This document shows positions 24,307 through 35,386 of a DNA stretch of 35,386 nt, one piece after another (position 1 is the stretch's first letter; each line of letters starts with the position of its first letter). Both the position numbers and the translations under genes were made by a program. A model generated the notes under the pieces. That model ran no database searches. It saw only the letters and a program-made list of their open reading frames with translations, and had not been told where the DNA came from. Source of the stretch: Micavibrio sp. (GTDB lineage: Bacteria > Pseudomonadota > Alphaproteobacteria > Micavibrionales > Micavibrionaceae); the NCBI GenBank assembly GCA_002708415.1, contig PANS01000028.1, positions 1-35,386 on the forward strand. The letters are read 5' to 3'.

Positions 24307-25599
24307 GTGCCGTTAACGATTTCTATTATTAAGGAAAATGCAAATCACGAAAGTCGCATCGCGGCCTCTCCCGAAACTGTAAAAAAACTTACAGCGATGG
24401 GCTGCAGCATTAAAATTGAATCAGGTGCTGGTGAAAAAGCGCATTTCACAGATGATACTCTTAAAGCAGCAGGCGCTAAAATAGCGAAAACAGCATCTGA
24501 AGCATGCTCTAAATCAGACATCCTTTTAAAAGTTCAAGTAACAGAAGCAGACATTACCCTCATGTCAAAGGGTTCAAATATCATTGGTCTCGTCAATCCT
24601 TACTTAAACGAAGCGTTAATTAAAAAAGCAAAAGAAGCAGGCGTTAACCTTTTCGCCATGGAACTTGTGCCACGTATATCACGCGCACAAAGCATGGACG
24701 CGCTTTCTTCCCAATCAAACCTTGCTGGTTATAAAGCTGTTCTTGATGGCGCAGAACATTTTGCCAAAGCTTTCCCTATGATGATGACTGCAGCCGGAAC
24801 AATTGCGCCAGCTAAAGTGTTTATTATGGGCGCTGGCGTTGCAGGTCTTCAAGCCATTGCAACAGCAAAACGTTTAGGCGCAGTCGTTTCAGCAACAGAC
24901 GTTCGTCCTGCGGCCAAAGAACAAGTTCAATCGCTTGGCGGTACATTTATCGCCATCGAAGATGACGAGTTCAAAGAGGCAGAGACAGCTGGTGGTTATG
25001 CCAAAGAAATGTCAGCCGCTTATAAAAAGAAACAAGCGAAGCTGATTGAAGAAACAATCGCAAAACAAGATATTGTCATCACAACAGCGCTCATTCCAGG
25101 GCGCCCAGCGCCCAAACTTCTAACCGAAGCCATGGTTAAATCCATGAAGCATGGCTCTGTGATTGTCGATATGGCCGTTGATAATGGAGGAAACTGCGAT
25201 GTATCCGAAGGCGGTAAAGTTGTATCAAAGCATGGCGTTTCAATCATTGGGCATTACAATACGCCAAGCCGTTTACCGACTGATGCTTCTGCTCTGTATG
25301 CAAAAAATTTACTTAACTTACTTAATCTAATGATTGATAACGAAGGCAAAGCTCTCAATATTGATTGGGAAGACGAAATCATAAAAGGCATTGCCCTGAC
25401 AAAAGATGGATCCATAATTCATCCAAACTTTGACGGCAGGAAATCACCTGCTAAAGGGGCGCAAAAAACGACTAAAAAATCACCCGTTAAAAAGACCACA
25501 ACCAAAAAATCGACGACTAAAAAAACTGCGGTCAAGAAAGCGGCTAAGAAAACAACAACTAAGAAATCTTCTCCAAAAGAAAATAAGGAGCAATCATAA
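24307..25599 (+). CDS. pntAA: Proton-translocating NAD(P) transhydrogenase subunit alpha part 1, with H1-like tail
   Basis: 430 residues from a GTG start preceded by AAAAAGGATAAGAAAC. PntAA is the peripheral NAD(H)-binding domain I of transhydrogenase, which uses the proton gradient to reduce NADP with NADH. Features: [28 protein letters not shown]; the RQD-loop region [14 protein letters not shown] at 123-136; the Rossmann motif [29 protein letters not shown] at 173-201; and [10 protein letters not shown] at 263. The family normally ends near residue 380. Here residues about 378-430 form a Lys/Thr/Ala/Ser/Pro tail ([20 protein letters not shown]) resembling histone-H1-like repeats, not part of the enzyme fold. 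The stop overlaps the pntAB start (TAATG), so the tail is in frame in an intact operon. Confidence 0.95.
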   Translation: MPLTISIIKENANHESRIAASPETVKKLTAMGCSIKIESGAGEKAHFTDDTLKAAGAKIAKTASEACSKSDILLKVQVTEADITLMSKGSNIIGLVNPYLNEALIKKAKEAGVNLFAMELVPRISRAQSMDALSSQSNLAGYKAVLDGAEHFAKAFPMMMTAAGTIAPAKVFIMGAGVAGLQAIATAKRLGAVVSATDVRPAAKEQVQSLGGTFIAIEDDEFKEAETAGGYAKEMSAAYKKKQAKLIEETIAKQDIVITTALIPGRPAPKLLTEAMVKSMKHGSVIVDMAVDNGGNCDVSEGGKVVSKHGVSIIGHYNTPSRLPTDASALYAKNLLNLLNLMIDNEGKALNIDWEDEIIKGIALTKDGSIIHPNFDGRKSPAKGAQKTTKKSPVKKTTTKKSTTKKTAVKKAAKKTTTKKSSPKENKEQS

Positions 25600-26018
25600 T
25601 GACTACTGAAAATACTCAGCACGCCAACAGCTTAAGTGAAACAGCTGTTGACCTTGCTAACCAAGCAAAGGCACTCGCAGATCAAGCTGCTGAAGTTGCC
25701 GTACAAGCTTCTCAAGCTATGAATGGACACGAAGCAGGGTTTTTTCTTTCTGGCTTAACAGTCTTTCTGCTTGCCTGTTTTGTTGGCTACTATGTTGTTT
25801 GGCGCGTCACCCCAGCCCTTCACTCTCCTCTCATGGGCGTAACAAACGCTATATCAAGTGTGATTATTGTGGGCGCGTTACTCGCCGCAGGCCCTATGGA
25901 TATGAGTTTTTCAAAATTTATGGGATTTTTGGCTGTTATCCTTGCCTCTATCAATATTTTTGGCGGCTTTATCGTCACAAAACGCATGCTCCACATGTTC
26001 AGTAAAAAGAAAGCTTAA
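25599..26018 (+). CDS. pntAB: NAD(P) transhydrogenase subunit alpha part 2
   Basis: 139 residues, the first half of membrane domain II in the three-gene arrangement known from Rhodospirillum rubrum. A soluble Ala-rich helix ([25 protein letters not shown]) precedes four hydrophobic segments: [44 protein letters not shown] and [25 protein letters not shown], with [15 protein letters not shown] as the conserved loop. The C-terminus is basic (FSKKKA). Its ATG overlaps the pntAA stop; pntB follows after 5 bases. Confidence 0.94.
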   Translation: MTTENTQHANSLSETAVDLANQAKALADQAAEVAVQASQAMNGHEAGFFLSGLTVFLLACFVGYYVVWRVTPALHSPLMGVTNAISSVIIVGALLAAGPMDMSFSKFMGFLAVILASINIFGGFIVTKRMLHMFSKKKA

Positions 26019-26023
26019 ATACA

Positions 26024-27403
26024 ATGGAAACACTATCAACTCTCGCCTATTTAGTTTCATCCGTTTGTTTCATTATGGCGCTTCGCGGCCTATCCGGTCC
26101 TGATACCGCGCAACAAGGTGTAACTTACGGTATCGCTGGTATGGCCATTGCTATCGTAACAACGCTTTTAAATGTTGAAAGCTGGGGTATGATTATCTGG
26201 GGTGTTCTCATCGGTGGAACGATCGGTACTGTTATTGCCAAGAAAATTGAAATGACGGCTCTACCGCAACTCGTAGCCGCCTTCCACTCACTTGTCGGTT
26301 TGGCCGCGGTCTTTGTTGCCGCCGCCGCTTTCTTTAATCCTGAAGCCTTCGGCATTGGCTTGGTTGGAGATATTCATACTTCTAGTCTTATAGAGCTTTC
26401 ACTCGGCTTAACGATTGGTGCAATCACCTTTACAGGATCGGTTATTGCCTTCGGTAAGTTACAGGGTATTGTTTCAGGAAAACCTGTCAGCTTTCCAAAT
26501 CAGCACGCTATTAACGCCGCTATTGGTGGAGTGATCTTATTCCTTATCTTTATGCTCTGCACAACACAAAGCGCCTTTTTCTTCTGGGTGCTTGTCTTAT
26601 TTGCTTTTGTGATTGGTGTATTGATTATCATCCCAATCGGCGGTGCGGATATGCCTGTGATTGTATCTATGCTAAACTCATACTCAGGTTGGGCAGCAGC
26701 TGGTATTGGTTTTACTCTGCAAAACAACTTACTAATTATCACAGGTGCGCTCGTTGGGGCTTCAGGAGCAATCCTTTCTTACATCATGTGTAAAGCCATG
26801 AACCGTTCGTTCATCAGTGTTATCCTTGGTGGATTTGGTGGAGAAGAAGCTGGTGCAGCCCAAGACATGGGTGATCGTCAGGCTAAGATCGGCTCTGCCG
26901 AAGATGCGGCTTTCATCATGAAAAATGCCTCTAAAGTCATTATCGTACCTGGTTACGGTATGGCGGTGGCGCAAGCACAGCACGTAGTTAAAGAGCTTGC
27001 CGATACGCTAAAAAAAGAAGGTGTCGATGTGAGTTACGCTATCCACCCTGTAGCAGGGCGTATGCCTGGCCACATGAACGTTCTTTTAGCCGAAGCAAAT
27101 GTTCCATATGAAGATGTGCATGAATTAGAAGATATCAACCGTGACTTCGCTCAAGCTGATGTCGCTTATGTTATCGGGGCGAATGATATTACTAACCCTG
27201 CAGCAAAGAATGACAGCTCTTCTCCTATTTACGGCATGCCTGTCCTAGATGTTGAAAAAGCAAAGACTGTTCTATTTGTAAAACGCTCTATGGGTTCTGG
27301 TTATGCTGGCATTGAAAATCCTCTCTTTTATGCAGATAATACTTATATGCTACTTGATGATGCCAAGAAGATGACAGAGAATATCGTTAAGGCCTTTGAA
27401 TAA
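26024..27403 (+). CDS. pntB: NAD(P) transhydrogenase subunit beta
   Basis: 459 residues. The N-terminal part (about 1-265) has eight or nine membrane segments forming the rest of the proton channel (GIAGMAIAIVTTLLNVESWGMIIWGVLIGGTIGTVIAKKI, VAAFHSLVGLAAVFVAAAAFF, MLNSYSGWAAAGIGFTLQN). The C-terminal part (about 280-459) is the NADP(H)-binding domain III with VIIVPGYGMAVAQAQHVVKELAD, YAIHPVAGRMPGHMNVLLAEANVPYEDVHELEDIN, VIGANDITNPAAK and SPIYGMPVLDVEKAKTVLFVKRSMGSGYAGIENPLFY. All family signatures are present and the length is normal. Its stop is 3 bases before the next gene. Confidence 0.96.
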   Translation: METLSTLAYLVSSVCFIMALRGLSGPDTAQQGVTYGIAGMAIAIVTTLLNVESWGMIIWGVLIGGTIGTVIAKKIEMTALPQLVAAFHSLVGLAAVFVAAAAFFNPEAFGIGLVGDIHTSSLIELSLGLTIGAITFTGSVIAFGKLQGIVSGKPVSFPNQHAINAAIGGVILFLIFMLCTTQSAFFFWVLVLFAFVIGVLIIIPIGGADMPVIVSMLNSYSGWAAAGIGFTLQNNLLIITGALVGASGAILSYIMCKAMNRSFISVILGGFGGEEAGAAQDMGDRQAKIGSAEDAAFIMKNASKVIIVPGYGMAVAQAQHVVKELADTLKKEGVDVSYAIHPVAGRMPGHMNVLLAEANVPYEDVHELEDINRDFAQADVAYVIGANDITNPAAKNDSSSPIYGMPVLDVEKAKTVLFVKRSMGSGYAGIENPLFYADNTYMLLDDAKKMTENIVKAFE

Positions 27404-27406
27404 TCA

Positions 27407-32113
<4,707 letters not shown>

Positions 32114-32128
32114 AAATCCCCGCTCTCT

Positions 32129-32977
32129 CTAATCAGGTTTAAACAATGAATCGATTGTCTTATCAACAAATGAACGATTATCTAGAATTTTTTCTCTGGA
32201 TGCTGGTTTTAAAATCTTATACGTATCCTCATACCAATCCGAACCAGGATAATTATGCCCTAAAACAGCAGCAACTCTTACAGCCTCACTTTCAAGGCCT
32301 AGTGTTAGATAAGATTCAACAAGGCGGTGTAGTGCCTCTGGAACATGTGTTGTTGTTTGATAATCTCTCACAACATTTGTAAAACGGTTAATTGCTGCGT
32401 TGACCTGATTACGATTAAGATAATAACGACCAATCTCCATTTCCTTACCTGCTAGATGATCTAGCGTTAGGTCACGCTTTAACTTGGCATCACGTGTAAA
32501 CTCACTATTTGGAAAGCGTGTAATCAGAGTATCCAAAGATTTCAACGCCATTTCTGTCATAGCCTGATCACGCGCCACATCAGAGATTTGTTCATAATAT
32601 GCAAGCGCACGTAAGTAATGCGCATAATCAATATCTTCATTACCTGGATGAAGTTCAATAAAACGTTCCAACGCCAAAATACCTTCATCATAGCGATCTG
32701 CTTCATAAGCAGCGTATGCGGCCATCAATTTTGCTTTTGTTGCCCATTTTGAATAAGGGTACTGGCGCTCAACATCTTCGAACATTTTTTTCGCTTCAAG
32801 ATATTTTTTATCATCTAATGTATCTGCAGCTTGGTTATATAAATCTTCAACAGGTGTTTGCGCCTCAACAATCGGCTTTCCATCTGGATCAACATGCTCT
32901 TTATCGCTGCCGCTACAAGCCGCCACTGAAAGAATAACTGAAAGACCTAAAGCCCATAAAAGATATTGTTTTTGCAT
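32129..32977 (-). CDS. bamD: Outer-membrane assembly lipoprotein BamD
   Basis: 282 residues from ATG 32977; the track start at 33004 adds nine residues (MERSAVSIT) in front of the signal peptide. The N-terminus MQKQYLLWALGLSVILSVAAC is a lipoprotein signal with a VAAC lipobox, placing the mature Cys at the periplasmic face of the outer membrane. The rest is a run of TPR-like helical pairs: VEDLYNQAADTLDDKKYLEAKKMFEDVERQYPYSKWATKAKLMAAYAAYEADRYDEGILALERFIELHPGNEDIDYAHYLRALAYYEQI. These match BamD, the partner of BamA in beta-barrel insertion. Neither start has a clear ribosome binding site. It precedes recN by 15 bases and follows the lpxC terminator. Confidence 0.94.
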   Translation of the reverse strand: MQKQYLLWALGLSVILSVAACSGSDKEHVDPDGKPIVEAQTPVEDLYNQAADTLDDKKYLEAKKMFEDVERQYPYSKWATKAKLMAAYAAYEADRYDEGILALERFIELHPGNEDIDYAHYLRALAYYEQISDVARDQAMTEMALKSLDTLITRFPNSEFTRDAKLKRDLTLDHLAGKEMEIGRYYLNRNQVNAAINRFTNVVRDYQTTTHVPEALHRLVESYLTLGLESEAVRVAAVLGHNYPGSDWYEDTYKILKPASREKILDNRSFVDKTIDSLFKPD

Positions 32978-33008
32978 AGTTATTGATACCGCGCTACGCT
33001 CCATAAGA

Positions 33009-33034
33009 AAAGGGGCTTTTATGCCAAAGCCCCT
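33009..33034 (-). terminator. Rho-independent terminator after lpxC
   Basis: Minus strand AGGGGCTTT-GGCATA-AAAGCCCCT followed by TTTCTTATG. A 9-bp perfect stem lies about 40 bases after the lpxC stop. It separates lpxC from the bamD-recN-ligA unit. The loop is short and the T-tract interrupted. Confidence 0.75.
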
Positions 33035-33070
33035 ATAATTCCCACATATTTTAGTTAAAAAAAACTAAAT

Positions 33071-34009
33071 CTAGCGCGGCGTCACAGCTATTTTTGGTGT
33101 GTTCTGTTGATAAACAGCCATATCAGCTTCTTTGATATCAACATACAGATCAACAATCTCCCATGCGCTATCATCAGCGAATAACGCTTTTAAAATCTTG
33201 TTATTCATATCGTGACCTGCACGTAGACCTTTATAATGACCAATAACCAAACCACCAGCAAGAGCAAGATCACCAACAGCATCAAGAATCTTATGACGAA
33301 CAAATTCATCACTATGGCGTACACCATCAGGATTTAAAACATGGTCGTCATCAACGATAACCGCATTATCCAGCGAACCTCCTAGACCCAAACCAGCAGC
33401 CTTCATTGCCTCAACTTCGTGTAGAAGTCCAAAAGTACGACAATCGGCCACATCATGCTTAAAATTACCATTAACAAGTTTTAGCGTATATGACTGGTCG
33501 CCAATAATTGCAGCGTTTGTATATTCAATACGGCCTTCATAAAGCGGAACAGCAGAAGGTGACAACGTAATACTCTTATTACCGTCAGTTACCGTAACAT
33601 CCTTTAAAATCCGAATGGCACGACGCGGTTGACTTTGTTCTTGAATGCCCGCTTCTTCAATAGCCTCTATAAAACCAATAGAGCTTCCATCAAGAACAGG
33701 AACTTCGCCTGCATCAATTTCAACGAGAGCATTATCAATACCTGCAGCGCGAATCGCAGCCATCAAATGTTCAATTGTTCCCACAATTGCGCCATGCTCA
33801 TTACCAATAACAGTGCAAAGGCGCGTATCAACAACCCGATCCCATTTTGCAGATATACGTTGTTGTTCTTCATTCAGATTTTGTAAATCCACACGCTTAA
33901 ACACCACGCCATGATCTGGAGCGGCTGGCTTTACCGTCAAACTAACGTCTACACCTGAATGTAGACCGATATCAGTAATATTAAAGCTATTTTGTAGTGT
34001 GTGTTGCAT
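33071..34009 (-). CDS. lpxC: UDP-3-O-acyl-N-acetylglucosamine deacetylase
   Basis: 312 residues. Zinc-dependent deacetylase, the committed step of lipid A synthesis. QNSFNITDIGLHSGVDVSLTVKPA opens the fold. Catalytic/zinc residues are Glu80-His81 in GTIEHLMAA, His239 and Asp243 in EFVRHKILDAVGDLAL, and His266 in LRAGHDMNNK. DGSSIGFIEAIEEAG and ADCRTFGLLHEVEAMKAAGLGLGGSLDNAVIVDDDHVLNPDGVRHSDEF are typical. The start at 34009 is preceded by AAGAGGACATCTAT. Terminators lie on both sides, so lpxC appears to be its own transcription unit although it keeps the conserved order after ftsZ. The organism therefore makes lipid A. Confidence 0.97.
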   Translation of the reverse strand: MQHTLQNSFNITDIGLHSGVDVSLTVKPAAPDHGVVFKRVDLQNLNEEQQRISAKWDRVVDTRLCTVIGNEHGAIVGTIEHLMAAIRAAGIDNALVEIDAGEVPVLDGSSIGFIEAIEEAGIQEQSQPRRAIRILKDVTVTDGNKSITLSPSAVPLYEGRIEYTNAAIIGDQSYTLKLVNGNFKHDVADCRTFGLLHEVEAMKAAGLGLGGSLDNAVIVDDDHVLNPDGVRHSDEFVRHKILDAVGDLALAGGLVIGHYKGLRAGHDMNNKILKALFADDSAWEIVDLYVDIKEADMAVYQQNTPKIAVTPR

Positions 34010-34109
34010 ATAGATGTCCTCTTACAGCTTAAATATACGGGATCGCATATGTACTTCTCAAATCACTGTTTGTATCGCTCTGTTACAATAGTAATCATCT
34101 GAAACAGAA

Positions 34110-34138
34110 CAAAAAAAGGGGCTCAATAAAGAGCCCCT
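34110..34138 (-). terminator. Rho-independent terminator after ftsZ
   Basis: Minus strand AGGGGCTC-TTTATT-GAGCCCCT followed by TTTTTTTG. A perfect 8-bp GC-rich stem with a clean T-tract lies about 66 bases after the ftsZ stop. Confidence 0.88.
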
Positions 34139-34203
34139 ATCAAGGATAAATCTGGAGGACACCAGATAATTCGTTTAAAACTGGCGAGATTTAGTTCGTC
34201 CCA

Positions 34204-35386
34204 CTAGTTTGCTTGGCGGCGAAGGAACGCCGGAATATCAAGATCTTCATCTGACTTAACACGACTGGCCGCAGGAGAATCGATATTCAACTGGCCTTGC
34301 GATGGTGCTTCAGGAGCACGTTCTGCACGTAAACCAGAATGAAAACCACCAGTACTACCTGTTCCTTGTGAACCTTGATCTACATCATCAGAAGCTTGTG
34401 CTTCTTGTGAAGAATGACCAAAACCACCAACACCTGTAATACGTTCAAATAAAGAAGGTGATTTCTTGCGTTCCGCCGCATGCGCCCCTGGAACAGGTGG
34501 ACGAAGAACAAGGCCACCCTGTGATGCAGGGACTGTTTGCGCTTGCTGTGGCTCAACATAAGTTGGCTGTGTCTGTTGCACAGCAGGTGCTGCCGCAACG
34601 GGCGCTTGAGCATATGTAGGCGTAGCTGTCGGAGCAGCATGTGGAATCACATCTTGTTTTTCAGGAACAATAGGACTTGGAGGAATAAAATTACCAGCCT
34701 GAACACTACCGCGCATAGAATTTGAAGAAGCAACTTCTCCAGCAGGGGAAGTAGCGGTAAATTCACGCTGTTCAAACATATCTGCTTCAGGTTCCGCCGC
34801 TTTAGGTGTAGCAGAAGCATCTTGTCTCGCCATCATTGTCATTTCACGAGCAACTTCCGTTTGCGGTTTCGTACCAGCTGGCGTTGCACGTTCTAGAGCT
34901 GGCTTAGACGCTTCGCTTGAACCTGATAGTTTACCAACAGCCGTTACACGAACGCCGCCTGTACCACCGCGTGTTTTTGAGGCTTCAGCCATATCAATAC
35001 CTGTTGCCACAACAGAAACGCGCATATTACCTTCCATTTTTTCATCGAAAGTAGAACCAAAGATGATATTTGCATTTGGATCAACTTCATCACGGATGCG
35101 ATTACAGGCTTCATCCACTTCGTAAAGCGTCATGTCATGGCCACCTGTAACATTAATGATAACACCGCGAGCACCTTTCATTGAAACATCATCAAGAAGC
35201 GGGTTGTTAATAGCTGCTTCAGCCGCTTCAACCGCACGACGCTCACCTTCAGCCTCACCATTACCCATCATTGCCTTACCCATTTCAAGCATCGCTGAAC
35301 GAATATCTGCAAAATCAAGATTGATAAGACCTGGCATAACCATCAAGTCAGTTACACCGCGAACACCCGATTGCAACACGCCATCA
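34204..35386 (-). CDS. ftsZ: Cell division protein FtsZ, 5' end outside the window
   Basis: Partial: about 393 C-terminal residues are visible and the frame stays open through the window edge ([19 protein letters not shown]). The codon the track uses as start is an internal GTG. FtsZ is the tubulin-like GTPase of the division ring. The C-terminal half of the GTPase/T7-loop region shows [94 protein letters not shown]. Then comes a long low-complexity linker rich in Pro/Ala/Gln/Thr (about 200 residues), characteristic of Alphaproteobacteria, and the C-terminal conserved peptide [13 protein letters not shown] that binds FtsA and other partners. A strong terminator follows. Confidence 0.97.
   Translation of the reverse strand, partial: DGVLQSGVRGVTDLMVMPGLINLDFADIRSAMLEMGKAMMGNGEAEGERRAVEAAEAAINNPLLDDVSMKGARGVIINVTGGHDMTLYEVDEACNRIRDEVDPNANIIFGSTFDEKMEGNMRVSVVATGIDMAEASKTRGGTGGVRVTAVGKLSGSSEASKPALERATPAGTKPQTEVAREMTMMARQDASATPKAAEPEADMFEQREFTATSPAGEVASSNSMRGSVQAGNFIPPSPIVPEKQDVIPHAAPTATPTYAQAPVAAAPAVQQTQPTYVEPQQAQTVPASQGGLVLRPPVPGAHAAERKKSPSLFERITGVGGFGHSSQEAQASDDVDQGSQGTGSTGGFHSGLRAERAPEAPSQGQLNIDSPAASRVKSDEDLDIPAFLRRQAN

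Overview
The window is chromosomal DNA of an AT-rich alphaproteobacterium. Lineage markers are the ftsZ-lpxC-bamD-recN-ligA order, a DUF1476 (F1-ATPase zeta inhibitor) gene, the 41-residue L36, the three-gene pntAA-pntAB-pntB transhydrogenase, a long FtsZ linker ending in [13 protein letters not shown], and a perfect alphaproteobacterial LexA box (GTTC-N7-GTTC). The genus cannot be named from sequence alone. No tRNA, rRNA, IS element or CRISPR array was seen, and no gene-free stretch exceeds about 220 bases.

Layout. (1) 1-1386, minus strand: the start of a tightly packed phage-type operon (unknown basic protein, possible permuted papain-fold protein, small protein, beginning of a T7-like portal protein). 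It has a readable promoter with a LexA box over the start-site region and lies divergent to a LexA-like S24 regulator (1544-2194). (2) 2244-5626: housekeeping genes pyrE, NAD kinase, purC (minus), the ATPase zeta subunit, bolA and grxD. (3) 5627-11598, minus: the cell-shape cluster mreB-mreC-mreD-mrdA-rodA, preceded by rpmJ with its terminator. (4) 11717-12112: a DUF3307 membrane protein. (5) 12314-24079: the most distinctive block. A soluble cNMP-binding/EAL phosphodiesterase is followed by a 1028-residue FecR/FG-GAP protein that looks like a type I secretion substrate. Convergent to it is an operon of TolC, LapB-like ABC exporter, HlyD adaptor and a CHASE2 class III adenylate cyclase. (6) 24307-28369: pntAA-pntAB-pntB and an alpha/beta hydrolase; PntAA carries a histone-H1-like Lys/Thr/Ala tail. 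(7) 28356-35386, minus: ligA, recN, bamD, lpxC and the 3' part of ftsZ.

How the genes may work together. Block 5 reads as one secretion/signalling module. The T1SS exports the FecR/FG-GAP protein, and the last gene of the exporter operon encodes a cyclase with a periplasmic CHASE2 sensor. The gene in front of the substrate encodes a c-di-GMP phosphodiesterase with a cyclic-nucleotide sensor domain. This suggests a circuit in which export or surface state is sensed by CHASE2, converted to a cyclic nucleotide, read by the CNB-EAL protein and passed to c-di-GMP. The domains and gene order are visible; the circuit is inference. Other points of note are the SOS-type control of the phage operon, the PntAA tail, a bidirectional terminator inside the end of the cyclase gene, and 5'-leader hairpins in front of the surface protein and zeta genes.
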